Below are positions 11,361 to 23,073 of a stretch of DNA of 64,000 nucleotides, one piece after another. This stretch comes from Paraescarpia echinospica. Its lineage: Eukaryota; Annelida; Polychaeta; Sabellida; Siboglinidae. The stretch lies in NCBI GenBank assembly GCA_020002185.1, contig CM034535.1, positions 70,054,228-70,118,227 on the forward strand. Direction: 5' to 3'. A program made the translations under genes and the position numbers. Within the stretch, counting starts at the first letter, position 1. The number at the start of each line of letters is the position of its first letter. The notes beneath the pieces are model-generated. The model had not been told where the DNA came from, searched no databases, and saw nothing but the letters and a program-made list of their open reading frames with translations.

Positions 11361-12160
11361 ATAGTACTAGTCTAGTGCCATCAGCCTGCACGGTTTTTAC
11401 TCCCACCACCGTCATAAACCACAAACTCAACATCAGTTACACCAGCATTCTGATTTAATGTGGGCACATACTATAATAATAAAATGGAGCGCAAAAGACA
11501 CCTTAGTTCAGCTACCGTTTTCTTTTCTTTTTTTTCTCCGAGTTTCACTTGTCTCCCAAACCCAGTTACCGTTTGGGCGCCATGTTACATGAATGTCTAG
11601 ATTTCTAGCATGTCGAAACTCCGCAAGGTGTCACCATTGGAGACACCGGGGATCCCGCGGGAATATTCCATGATTGGACAACTGACAAGTGATGTCATCC
11701 ACGTTGTCCAATGGAGTTAATTCCAAGAGGTAAATCCTAACCGGCCCACAATGACTAAACGATGTTGCTACAAGTCTGCGATTTTGCAGGAATATAACGA
11801 CGCTGAATATATCGCGAAAGAATGAAAAAAATGGGCGCAGGAAATAGCTATGAGGCGGCAATGTCAGCATATTTTGGGCGAGGCAGCATAGAAAAACGGC
11901 GAGGCGGCCCGCCTTGCTTGTCATATACCAGGGGAAACACTGAAGTTGTTATTTATACTTTGAAAATAAAGCAGAAAAGAGACTTTTTCTCAAAATGAAG
12001 AAAATGGATATATTGCATTTTACCCTGAAACCCTTCATATGTTACTTTTTTTGTCTCTGACCAGATTCGTATCATGTGACCTGGTTTGTGTCATGTGACC
12101 AGGTTTGTGTCGTGACCTGTACTAAGAAGTATTTAACAAGTTGCTGTCTGTGTCACTCAG

Positions 12161-12313
12161 GCCTGTTCCAAGTGGATAATGCTACGGGTGAGCTGTGGTG
12201 TATGAAGGTGCTTGACCGGGAAGCTGTGGTTAGTTACGAACTGACCATTGGCTGTAGACAACTGACCACCAGGACATGGAGCCACAATAGACAAGACAAG
12301 GTGGACACCACAG
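12161..12313 (+). CDS. Cadherin-23-like exon 5
   Basis: A 153-nt phase 1-1 exon between GTCACTCAG and CACAG|GTCAGT. It encodes LFQVDNATGELWCMKVLDRE and YELTIGCRQ, that is the F-strand, LDRE motif and start of the final strands of the EC repeat begun in exon 4. The canonical loop between LDRE and the next linker carries a basic, serine-rich stretch (RTWSHNRQDK). Confidence 0.9.
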
Positions 12314-12335
12314 GTCAGTACACTGTCACTTCTGG

Positions 12336-12640
12336 TAGGGGCTCGGCAGCATAGTGGTAGAACATTCAACTCACATGAGAGAGAACCCTGTGCTGTCGTT
12401 TCAAAGAGTGGGCAATTTTGTTCACCCCACATTGCATCAGTTCACTGAGGTGTATAAATAAGTACCACGCTATGGACAGTGGTGGGTATAATTGTATGTA
12501 AGGTTTCCACACAGTGAATGCTTCCCAGAGAAGTTGAGATGGTGTTAAAATGAACCGGTGTGCCAAAGGGTGGAGTGGAAAGCACTTCCAGTAGTATCGA
12601 TACCATGTTGCATAAGAACTTACCCAATGTTTATTATTCT
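12336..12640 (+). mobile_element. tRNA-derived SINE (copy B)
   Basis: A diverged copy of the SINE at 1961. The head GGGGCTCGGCAGCATAGTGG begins right after the donor of exon 5. The body words GTTCACCCCACATTGCATCA, TATGGACAGTGGTGG and CTTCCCAGAGAAGTTGAGAT follow, and the tail is TTGCATAAGAACTTACC. The B box is degraded. A further tail fragment of the same family lies at about 12730-12812 (AACACTTTGAGCAATCCTGA). Confidence 0.75.
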
Positions 12641-12884
12641 GTAGTAGGGAATTTACAATGCACCATAATCTTAGTGGCCCAATGACATATTCCCTAATAG
12701 ATTGCAGTGAGGCTGAATGACATGACATTTGAATGACCAGGTCAGTCGTGGTGTGAAACACTTTGAGCAATCCTGAATACTGGATACCATGCTATATAAG
12801 AACTTACCTTTACTTGCAAAATATAAAAATATACTTTGATTGAAGACATCAAAGTGCATTGTTGGTTTGATGTAGCAGAGCTCA

Positions 12885-15222
12885 CAACAGGTTGGCTATA
12901 TTTGCTTGTCTCTGTATGTGGGGAGTGGTGGCGCAGTGATTAGTTCATTAGAGCCCACAACAGGTTGTCTCTATTTGCTTGTCTCTGTATGTGGGGAGTG
13001 GTGGCGCAGTGATTAGTTCATTAGAGCCCACAACAGGTTGCCTCTATTTGCTTGTCTCTGTATGTGGGGAGTGGTGGCGCAGTGATTAGTTCATTAGAGC
13101 CCACAACAGGTTGCCTCTATTTGCTTGTCTCTGTATGTGGGGAGTGGTGGCGCAGTGATTAGTTCATTAGAGCCCACAACAGGTTGCCTCTATTTGCTTG
13201 TCTCTGTATGTGGGGAGTGGTGGCGCAGTGATTAGTTCATTAGAGCCCACAACAGGTTGCCTCTATTTGCTTGTCTCTGTATGTGGGGAGTGGTGGCGCA
13301 GTGATTAGTTCATTAGAGCCCACAACAGGTTGCCTCTATTTGCTTGTCTCTGTATGTGGGGAGTGGTGGCGCAGTGATTAGTTCATTAGAGCCCACAACA
13401 GGTTGCCTCTATTTGCTTGTCTCTGTATGTGGGGAGTGGTGGCGCAGTGATTAGTTCATTAGAGCCCACAACAGGTTGCCTCTATTTGCTTGTCTCTGTA
13501 TGTGGGGAGTGGTGGCGCAGTGATTAGTTCATTAGAGCCCACAACAGGTTGCCTCTATTTGCTTGTCTCTGTATGTGGGGAGTGGTGGCGCAGTGATTAG
13601 TTCATTAGAGCCCACACAGGTTGCCTCTATTTGCTTGTCTCTGTATGTGGGGAGTGGTGGCGCAGTGATTAGTTCATTAGAGCCCACAACAGGTTGCCTC
13701 TATTTGCTTGTCTCTGTATGTGGGGAGTGGTGGCGCAGTGATTAGTTCATTAGAGCCCACAACAGGTTGCCTCTATTTGCTTGTCTCTGTATGTGGGGAG
13801 TGGTGGCGCAGTGATTAGTTCATTAGAGCCCACAACAGGTTGCCTCTATTTGCTTGTCTCTGTATGTGGGGAGTGGTGGCGCAGTGATTAGTTCATTAGA
13901 GCCCACAACAGGTTGCCTCTATTTGCTTGTCTCTGTATGTGGGGAGTGGTGGCGCAGTGATTAGTTCATTAGAGCCCACAACAGGTTGCCTCTATTTGCT
14001 TGTCTCTGTATGTGGGGAGTGGTGGCGCAGTGATTAGTTCATTAGAGCCCACAACAGGTTGCCTCTATTTGCTTGTCTCTGTATGTGGGGAGTGGTGGCG
14101 CAGTGATTAGTTCATTAGAGCCCACAACAGGTTGCCTCTATTTGCTTGTCTCTGTATGTGGGGAGTGGTGGCGCAGTGATTAGTTCATTAGAGCCCACAA
14201 CAGGTTGCCTCTATTTGCTTGTCTCTGTATGTGGGGAGTGGTGGCGCAGTGATTAGTTCATTAGAGCCCACGACAGGTTGCCTCTATTTGCTTGTCTCTG
14301 TAGGTGGGGAGTGGTGGCGCAGTGATTAGTTCATTAGAGCCCACAACAGGTTGCCTCTATTTGCTTGTCTCTGTACGTGGGGAGTGGTGGCGCAGTGATT
14401 AGTTCATTAGAGCCCACGACAGGTTGCCTCTATTTGCTTGTCTCTGTATGTGGGGAGTGGTGGCGCAGTGATTAGTTCATTAGAGCCCACAACAGGTTGC
14501 CTCTATTTGCTTGTCTCTGTATGTGGGGAGTGGTGGCGCAGTGATTAATTCATTAGAGCCCACAACAGGTTGCCTCTATTTGCTTGTCTCTGTATGTGGG
14601 GAGTGGTGGCGCAGTGATTAGTTCATTAGAGCCCACAACAGGTTGCCTCTATTTGCTTGTCTCTGTATGTGGGGAGTGGTGGCGCAGTGATTAGTTCATT
14701 AGAGCCCACAACAGGTTGTCTCTATTTGCTTGTCTCTGTATGTGGGGAGTGGTGGCGCAGTGATTAGTTCATTAGAGCCCACAACAGGTTGCCTCTATTT
14801 GCTTGTCTCTGTATGTGGGGAGTGGTGGCGCAGTGATTAGTTCATTAGAGCCCACAACAGGTTGCCTCTATTTGCTTGTCTCTGTAGGTGGGGAGTGGTG
14901 GCGCAGTGATTAATTCATTAGAGCCCACAACAGGTTGCCTCTATTTGCTTGTCTCTGTATGTGGGGAGTGGTGGCGCAGTGATTAGTTCATTAGAGCCCA
15001 CAACAGGTTGCCTCTATTTGCTTGTCTCTGTATGTGGGGAGTGGTGGCGCAGTGATTAGTTCATTAGAGCCCACAACAGGTTGCCTCTATTTGCTTGTCT
15101 CTGTACGTGGGGAGTGGTGGCGCAGTGATTAGTTCATTAGAGCCCACAACAGGTTGCCTCTATTTGCTTGTCTCTGTATGTTGGGAGTGGTGGCGCAGTG
15201 ATTAGTTCATTAGAGCATCAGG
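12885..15222 (+). repeat. 73-bp satellite array, about 32 copies
   Basis: The monomer is 73 bp (spacing measured between identical words at 12918 and 12991). It contains GGGGAGTGGTGGCGCAGTGA and TTAGTTCATTAGAGCCCACA. Copies are nearly identical, with rare single-base variants, so the array is young or homogenised. Part of the monomer (GTGGCGCAGTGATTAG..AGAGC) matches the SINE head, and the last copy reads into an AGAGCATCAG SINE head at 15222. The array therefore seems to have grown from a SINE insertion. Confidence 0.9.
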
Positions 15223-15954
15223 GCCCGTATTCTCGAACGACTTACAAATTTCTTAGCGCCATTTTTACATAAAAATGACGTCAAAAGATCATAAGTTACG
15301 ATTTTTTCGCAAGTGCTATTCTCAAAACATTTACGATACGAACATTCGCAAATATGGCGTATATTCCATCGTAAAGTTACGCGAACGCAAGAGGTCGCGT
15401 AACTTTAACTTTTGTGGTACTGCATTCAGATGGAGATTTCTCAGTTATTTGCTTTTACAACGTCGCCAAAACACATTAGTAAATTGTGTGTGATTCAATG
15501 ACACTGATGTGTGTTTGTCAATTTTTATTGACCGCTGTAATTGCATAAATACCGTCTTTGAAAGCAGCCCTGCGCTTACACTGCTAGCCAATGCAAAATT
15601 CCACAATAATAATATTTAATTTTTATAGAGCGCAATTTCCAATAAAATGCTCAGAGCGCTGTACAAGAAGCTAATATAATAAAACATTAAAATTTAGCAA
15701 AGGTATGTGCACAGTAGATATAAAATACAAATTTGATATAATAATTATAAAAAACAGAACAATTTTATTTAATTACTAAAAATAGATAAATAAAAATATG
15801 TATATATAAAGCTGTTATTTAAACATTATTAAGATATATAAGATACTTTATGTATATATAGAATAAATAATATATATAATATTTACATATATGCAATCGT
15901 GGGTAGATAAATAAAATATAAGTTTAGGAGTAAAATGTCAAAGAAAGTAAAATG

Positions 15955-17201
15955 TCAACAGTATTCCGCTTTGAACATGTGTGTTTTCAGAGTCCGTTTG
16001 AACAGTGTTAGGTTTCCACTACATTTTATGTGAAACGGCAGCAGATTCCATAATCGAGGTCCTATCACTTCGAATGCACGATCACCAAAACTAACAAGCT
16101 TTGTTCGCGGCACGTGCAGCAGATATTGTTGGGACGAACGTGTGCGCCCTGCAGAGCACTGTGTCTTCAGCATGTTCTCCAGGTACAATGGTCCGGTGCC
16201 GTTCAGACATCGATACACATGCATAAGAATCTTGAATTCGATTCGACATTTCACAGGTAGCCAGTGCAGTTCTTTCAGGATTGGGGTAATGTGATCTCTG
16301 CGAGGTGTAAAAGTAATGATTCTTGCTATGGCAGCAAGAATCATTACTTTTGAATGCGTTGGAGTTTATTCAAATGTTCAAGTGGTAGTCCAGCAAGCAG
16401 CGCATTCCCATAATCCAGTCTGGACATGACGAAGGCGTGGACTAATGATTTCGTCGCATCTAAGGTAAGGTAACGTCTGATACGGCTAATGTTGTGTAGG
16501 TGCATGTAGGCTGTTCGGCAGATGGCACAGACATGGTTCGCCATGCCGAGGGATGAGTCGAATATGACGCCAAGGTTACGAACATTAGATGATGCGCTCA
16601 GAGTTGCATCACCAATGATTATGCGGATATCCTTCATCAGTGGCAACTTGTGCTTGGTGCCGAATACCACAACATCCGTCTTCTGGTCGTTTAGCTTCAG
16701 TGAATTGGACCGCAACCATTCCCCTATATGCTCAAGGCAATTACACAGATTGTCTATTGAATTCACTTGGTCATCTCCGCCAGGACAAAACGAGACGTAA
16801 AGTTGCGTGTCGTCTGCATAAAAATGATAGTCCACCCTGAATTTCTTGAAGATGTCGCCGAGCGGTGAGATATATGCCGTAAAAAGCAACGGCCCAAGCA
16901 CAGAGCCTTGCGGCACGCCAAACGGCACAGCAGTTGGGGAGGATTTGACACTTCCAATACGAACGACTTGATGCCGACTGGACAAGTAAGATCTGAACCA
17001 CTCAAGCGCAGCGCCAGTGACACCGAATCTGTGAGTGAGTCTGCTCAATAGAATGTCGTGGTCAATGGTGTCGAAAGCGGCGGTCAAGTCAAGCATAACC
17101 AACACAACAACACAGCCACGGTCTACTGCAGACAGAATGTCATTGTGTACTTTAAGCAGAGCCGTTTCAATAAAAAGTAAACAAGCGGGACCAGCCAACA
17201 A
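15955..17201 (-). pseudogene. L2 reverse transcriptase fragment, frameshifted
   Basis: The upstream frame (17201 to 16344) shows ETALLKVHNDIL, LDLTAAFDTIDH, FGVPQGSVLGP and the catalytic YADDTQLY box. It should continue through LQRIQKNAARIITFTPRRDH but breaks at 16309-16351. The next frame (16344 to 15955) carries RRDHITPILKELHWLPVKCR and the conserved C-terminal block RAFEVIGPRLWNLLP. The break coincides with a 43-bp inverted duplication. The endonuclease half and N-terminus are absent, so this copy cannot move. Confidence 0.85.
16309..16351. repeat. Near-perfect palindrome at the L2 frameshift
   Basis: AAAAGTAATGATTCTTGCT is followed after five bases by its exact reverse complement. One arm is the expected coding sequence; the other is an extra inverted copy. 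Confidence 0.85.
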
Positions 17202-17235
17202 ACGGGACCGGTTAGTAATTCACCGCAGTAATTTA

Positions 17236-18397
17236 TAGATTGACTGCGCGCTGCACAATTACAATTTGTGTAGGCACGTTTAACTACACTTGAAACCATA
17301 ATTTCTATTTCAGATTACCACGGTATTGCAGACATTAATTCGATGGAATGAAAATTTTTATATTAATGTAAAACAAATGTGTAAAAAGAACACTATTTCT
17401 TTATATAAACATATTTCATTTTATCATGGCCATGGGACACAAATTTTGCCAAATGTATTTAATGTTTCATATATACATTATATTGTTCCATCACATCTGC
17501 ATAAAAACTAATGGGTACATCAGCTTGGCTGCGACTTTCACATATATGCTGCTTGAGAAATGCTATATTAAGTGCATCAGTAATATGACAACCCGTGATA
17601 GAATGCATCATTTATTCAAGCATTGACAATACCATCCTAAACAAATATGTAACTATTATAATGTGATAATAATATATATACATATGTATATATAATGTAT
17701 ACTATGATATGATATATATGTTTGAATACACCCACTTTTGTGTCTACAAAATAACACTTGTAATTAATATAATGTGTGTGTACGCCTGTATTGTTGAAAT
17801 CAGTTTGATGTTGAAATAGTGCATATACAGTAAACCTCAGATATAACAAATTCACTTTAAACGAATTTTTTTATATTGAATAAATGAATTGGTCCCTATT
17901 TGATTTTAATACACAGAAAATTTCAGAGATAACAAGTTTCGGATATAATTAATAAATTGACCAGTCGCAAATGATTTGTTATATTCAAGGCTTACTGTAC
18001 CAAATCAATGTTTTTTAAAACTGCATTATTTCAATACCATCAAGTTTTTGCATTTAGGCTACTTATATACACACATGCCAACCTAGCAGTCATAGTTAAG
18101 GAGAAATAAATTGTCTGTTTCTAAGTATCCCCTGGTAGTCATAAATGGAAAATATTGTTGACTATGACAATTGCAGGCTGACATAAAACAATTATTACTG
18201 TAAATGTTTAGCACATACTATTTGCCAGGTGCCAATAATCCAATTTCTTTTCTCACCAAACCGACTTACCAACAGAAGACATAATATTTATTTTGACCTT
18301 GTAATTGTTTTACAAAAACTGGATCAGTCTAAAGAAGATTGCTAACATACTGCTTTTACCAGTAGATCTTAGAATACCAGGTCATTGATTTTATATA
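17236..18397. other. AT-rich non-coding stretch inside the TIR segment
   Basis: Mostly AT-rich sequence with a TATATA-type run near 17660-17720. The only recognised unit is the MITE at 17828-17997. Confidence 0.4.
17828..17997. mobile_element. Pogo/Tc1-type MITE, 170 bp, TA target
   Basis: The ends CAGTAAACCTCAGATATAAC and (reversed) CAGTAAGCCTTGAATATAAC are inverted repeats. They are flanked by TA on both sides (17826-17827 and 17998-17999). CAGT..CCTC..ATATAAC ends are typical of pogo/Tigger-related MITEs. Confidence 0.75.
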
Positions 18398-20394
18398 CCG
18401 TAAATTCTGTATTTGTAGCCGCGGCTTTAATTGCAATAGTGTGTAGCCGAAATGATAACGATGATGGCAAAGTTGGGGTGCGGCTTTAAATATAGTAATT
18501 TGCCAAAAAAATTGTGAAAATTGGCTCACTGGGTTGTCAGTAGTAACGGTAGAATCTGGACCCACCTCGATTTCGCCATTATAACTTGAGTTTTGCCTAA
18601 CTTTGATACCTTATTGCGTTAGTTCAATTATTCAACTTTATCCGAGGCACATTTGTGTTTAAGAATATTGCGTGTTAGCACACTTTTGAGGCATAAATAG
18701 CGCCCTGGTTTGCATCAACATACGCCGATATATCGCTCGTTTTACGAGCGCGATGCGGTAACACGACCGCAGCGGTGCAGACTAGCGCAAACCGGGTCAC
18801 TATTTGGGCTTCAAAAGTGTGCTAAAACACAATATTTTTTAAATATAAATATGCCTGGGATGATGTTGAATGATGGAACTAACTCTCTGATGTATCAAAG
18901 TTAGGCAAAACTCAAGTTATAACAGCGAAATCAAGGTGGGTCCGGATTCTACACAAGTGCCGTAACGTTTATAATAAGTGAAAAACTTACCAAAAAAACG
19001 AAGTCGGATGTATCAATAAAACATTGTATTACAACGGCCACTGGTACAAAAATAATTACATAACACATAAAAACCTGTGTCCATAAAGTGTTCAGAAACA
19101 AAAATAAAAACATGTGAAAACATTAAAATCCATCGTCATCGAAATCAGTTTCATCATCACCGTTGAAAAATACCATGCCGTTCCGGCGGTGTTATTCCAT
19201 GTATCCGTGCCGCACGCACTGGGCAAACATCTTCAGATATGATGGCATCATCAATTTCACAACTAAAATCCTCCAAAGTCACTTTCATTGTTGCTATCAA
19301 ACAACGCTGCCTGGAACGGCATGGCGGCGTCATCCCGCGTATCCGTGTCTGGGCCATCGGCATCGCGGACCATGGCCAAGCACAAACATCTTTGAAATTG
19401 GTATATTATGGCATTGGTTGTTCTTAGCAACTGTCCCACACTAGCAGACATCACCTGTAACAACTGTCTGCTTTGTTCAGACACTTGCTCTGGTATCAGG
19501 TGTTGATGTTTTAAGCAGAGTTCCAAGCACAACGTTCACACCTTGGCTTTACTGAAGCCAGGCTTCAACTAATTGTCAACACAACACCATTACTAGTGCC
19601 CCATTGCACTGGAGTAAATTGCACTTGCCCTGGTACAAGATACAGTGTTATAATCCCACAGGCCTTGGCCAACTGTCTGGAACTGGAAGAAATAAGCCAA
19701 ACCACAATATTACATCCTTTCTCACAGTGCTTTCCCACACCACCCCCAGGGACTGCAATTATTACATTGTGATTACTAGCTGTCAATCAAACACCTTTGA
19801 AGTCAACACAGCTGTACCAGCTGCACTAAACCAGCTCTAGTCTTTTCAATGCATTTATAACATCAATGTTATACATGATTCTACATAAAATGGCATAAAA
19901 ATAAAACTTCTCAAAATATTTTAATATTTCTAGCTTTACCATATAGTTTAAATGCATGGCTACATTTAATTCACTGGATGTATGGACATTCAGCCACACA
20001 GTTATTTTCTGGTAGCATGGTGAAATTTTTTTATTTTTGTTTTCTATTTTGACAACATTCACATATAGTAATATTCCAACGTTAATGTAAAATGTGATGT
20101 AGTTATTATCAACGCATTACAATGAAGTCTTTTACCAATAAAATTATACCTTATTCATTCATTTATGATAATTAATAGCAAAGTTATTACTTTCTTTATG
20201 GAACCTCTTCATTTTTCCTAATTGTGTGCACTACGGAAGTATGTCACACGCAGGGCTAAAATGGTCATGGCTCAAAGTCCAGGTGCGGCTTTAAATAAGG
20301 TTTTTCCCTGTGACAAACTGCGCGGAGGAAAGTCAGAGGTTAAGTCGGGGTGCGGCTTTAATTAGGGGTGCGGCTACAAATACAGAATTTACGG
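18398..20394. mobile_element. 2.0-kb TIR element with TA target and an inner inverted repeat
   Basis: The left end, CCGTAAATTCTGTATTTGTA followed by GCCGC, is exactly inverted at the right end (20370-20394). TA flanks both sides. Inside, about 60 bp at 18549-18609 are inverted at 18892-18952 around a palindromic core shared with the repeat at 11.1 kb, so one MITE seems nested in another. The open frames here show no transposase motif. Confidence 0.7.
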
Positions 20395-23073
20395 TAGTAA
20401 TATTAGTTTCCAAAGCGATTGATCTGCATCATAGAAATTAATGAAAAGTATTATAATTCCAGATGTCATAGGAAAACAAGAAACTTGTCGGTATAATGAA
20501 GTGTTCGTACACGAATTAGTAATCAAGGTATTCGATGTATAATTGATGCAATGTGAATTTATGGTGGTCTTCCTGGTGTTCATAGTATGTTCGAGTTTCA
20601 ATGTATCCTTGACACAGTGCGTAGAGAAGAAATGTGCCACTTTCATGCAGAGCATTGCAAAGCATGATGTTAATGGAATCAAATGTTGATGTCACTGCAG
20701 CACCAATACATGGAGCATGATTCGCAGGTTGTTTAGCAATTTTTTATTTTTATTTTCTGTAGCTACATTGTCTTCTTGGTGCTGCACCATGTCCACTTGC
20801 ATCTTTTTTGCATCTTTTAATTTCAAGATGCAGCACTCATTCCAGACCATAAATTTTCTTTCTGAAAAGACATATGTAGCACATCATAAGTATGTTGTTT
20901 AATTTTTAAATACAACCGTATTAGACACACCATATTTTACTGTGCTACTGGCGATACCTAAACCATACATAATAAATGTAGATATATTATACAGAGTTGT
21001 ACTCTTTAGTGTCCATACAATACATGGGCAAAGTAGATACTAACCAGTATTTATAAAATGCTATAACATGTAAAACAACTAGGCTGTACCAGACAACAGC
21101 ACCACTGACAGAGTACACTATGTATATTTCATCATACCATGACCACATATTGTAACTTACCTTTCATTCCCACTGGTTTTCTGTCTTTATTATGGTTATT
21201 TGGTAGATGATATTAGATACATGTGCTGTAAGTACAGAAAATGTCATTGTAGTTGTTTTGTAGCAATAGTTTGTATTGCATTGATTTTTATGTCATTATG
21301 TACTGGGTACATGAAATACTGTTCTTTGATAATCTTTATTCCTCATTACCTTAGCCCTGTACATAGACACATCATCTAACATAGTCCATATTCAGGGGCG
21401 GATCCAGAGTGGGTAGTCTATGGGGGCACAAATTTGAACAACTGTATAGGGAGTGCATGTATTAATGTCAACAAGTTTTATCCTGTGATGCTTTGTGCTT
21501 AAATATGCATTGGCGTCGGAAGGTGGTGAATATTTAGGGGAGGGACTCTCACAAAAACAATTAATTGGACCCCACTGAAGCTCCCAAAAACCCTACCATA
21601 AATCCATGACCATGTTCATGTGAAGTTATCCTTGGAAACGGGTAGGCTAGTGGGGGTACATTCCAAAGGTCTAGGGGGGCATGTGCCCCAAAGGCCCCCC
21701 TGGATCTACCTATGATATTTCTGGAGTAGCCCATTTTGATTTTGTGGCTCGAACTTTCAGCATTAAAAGAATAAATAACTAAAACATAGTTTTCTTTCTT
21801 GTAACTGCATGAGGCACGCCTGTTATAATTGTCTCTGTTTATCTAGAACCATTCAATTCATATGCTAAGTCTAAGACCTGAAGCAATTGTAAAGATAATA
21901 ATATCAAATGGCAACATAAAATGATGAGAAACTCACAAGGGTGTCCCATTTTTATAGGTTGGGCATCCACAAAATAATAAATCCACAAAAAGCTTATACA
22001 TTTAACACAAAATCTCCACTTTAATTTCAATATTCACATAGTATTTAGGCTTAATATGCCAATAATGTAGCACATAATTAGTTAACAAATACACGGCCTA
22101 GGCCAAGTACTAGGGGCCTGCTACATGGATATTTAACACCACTGTCACAACTTGTCACTACTATATTAAACCATCTACTTACTACATTACAAGTTGCAAC
22201 AAACCTCAAATTCTGATCTGGGACAGGATGACGTAAGCTTCCTTGGTCATGCCCCTTGCTTCCGGTTACGTCTTACGAAGTTACAACTTTGAGTTTGACT
22301 AGTCTAGACTAGAGTACACTGACTGACTCACTTAGAAGTTAGACTTAGTGTTAGTGACAGACAAGCGTCATCATCATGATTCATGGTCATGGAATGATGG
22401 CTAGCCGAGCGATAGAAACACAAAATGATCAAACTAAGTCTCACCTTCGGCGCGTCGTCTGAATAGTAATTGACATCATACACATACGCAGGTGGTGTCT
22501 TCTAGTTGTACTACCTAACAGTGCAGTCAGTATAAGTAGACGAAGCGCCAACTTCCTAATTCTGAATGTAAACATTGACTGGCTTGGCAGCTGGAATCCT
22601 TCCCCTTGGCCTTGGGCTTGAGGCTTAAGTTGGGCTTGGCCTTGGCCTTGGCCTTGCTTGCGTTTTGTTTCTGTAATTTCCGTTCAAATGCTTCGCTGGC
22701 GTCAAGTCCATTATTACCTATGCATCAACATATCTCAATGGCAGTGCTACATTATGTTTTGCATAGTAGCTATATTGATTAGTCACCAGGTTCCCTTGAA
22801 CATTTGTCTACGTTGTTCTTTTTCATTCACCGCCAGGAACACGTGAGCAGCGTTAAAACGGTAAAACATAACAAAATATCAGTGACCGTATCCATTGCAA
22901 CGTAAGCAAACCCTCGTGAGATTTTCGTACGCAAGTTGCGAATTTCTTAGCTGTGAAAATTCGTAAGCGTTTCGAGAATACCAACTTGCGAAATTTCGCA
23001 GCTAAGAAATAATCCGCCATATTTGCACAACTTCTTACATACGAAATCTGTTTCTTCGAGAATACGGGTCCTG
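20395..23073. other. Non-coding right part of the TIR segment
   Basis: Apart from the hAT-like MITE at 21393-21714 and a short CTTGGC-rich microsatellite near 22595-22660, I see no gene or repeat until the right TIR region (about 22900-23073). Confidence 0.4.
21393..21714. mobile_element. hAT-like MITE, about 320 bp
   Basis: It begins CAGGGGCGGATCCAG and ends CTGGATCTACCTATG, an imperfect inverted match. ATATT flanks both sides. Ends of the CAGGGGCGGATCCAG type are common in hAT-derived MITEs of animals. Confidence 0.6.

Larger units (their letters stand above)
10197..11942. mobile_element. hAT-like TIR element nested in the outer element
   Basis: The ends are TAGTGTTTCCCCTGG (10196-10210) and CCAGGGGAAACACTG (about 11928-11942), near-perfect inverted repeats. 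They begin with the CAGTG-type end common in hAT elements. The interior holds GC-rich sequence resembling the inner ends (GGGCGAGG against CCTCGCC), a SINE tail and a palindromic repeat, but no transposase frame. The 8-bp duplication expected for hAT was not convincingly found. Confidence 0.5.
9781..12041. mobile_element. TIR-bounded non-autonomous element (outer)
   Basis: The left end, GTATGAAGGGTTTCATGG at 9781, is matched by its inverted counterpart, TGAAACCCTTCATA, at about 12027-12040, and the similarity continues inward (GTAAAACGC against GTAAAATGC). There is no transposase reading frame inside. The TIR pair is visible directly. The superfamily is unknown and the target duplication is not resolved. 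Confidence 0.5.
9548..12160 (+). other. Cadherin intron with nested inverted-repeat elements
   Basis: A 2.6-kb intron almost filled by a TIR-bounded element (9781-12041), which itself contains a second one (10197-11942), a SINE tail and a palindromic repeat. These are listed separately. No coding exon was seen. Confidence 0.55.
15590..17235 (-). mobile_element. L2-clade LINE, 5'-truncated
   Basis: The 3' part of a non-LTR retrotransposon on the - strand: reverse transcriptase, C-terminal LHWLPV domain and a 3' untranslated end. The 3' end, around 15600-15665, carries GAGCGCAATTTCC and TGCTCAGAGCGCTGTACAAG. Read on the coding strand these match the SINE tail. It is cut off upstream within the reverse transcriptase at about 17200. 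Confidence 0.8.
15222..23073. mobile_element. 7.85-kb TIR-bounded segment splitting a SINE
   Basis: The left end, AGGGCCCGTATTCTCGAA, and the right end (reversed, AGGACCCGTATTCTCGAA) are inverted repeats with one mismatch. Subterminal words such as ATTCTCGAAAC, CGCAAGT and TTTCTTAGC recur near both ends, typical of DNA transposon ends. No transposase frame was found, so it is non-autonomous or the coding part is gone. Inside are an L2 relic, a pogo-type MITE, a 2.0-kb TA-flanked element and a hAT-like MITE. The flanking sequence is one SINE whose head (ending 15221) and body (from 23074) are separated by this insertion. The duplicated target is not resolved (TCA against TGA). Confidence 0.6.

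Noticed and set aside
12885..15222. CRISPR-like regular repeats
   Set aside because: Monomers are contiguous with no unique spacers, and the genome is eukaryotic; the same applies to all other arrays here.
19163..19532. Overlapping 90-residue frames on both strands inside the 2.0-kb TIR element
   Set aside because: No transposase motif, both strands open, short; treated as non-coding.
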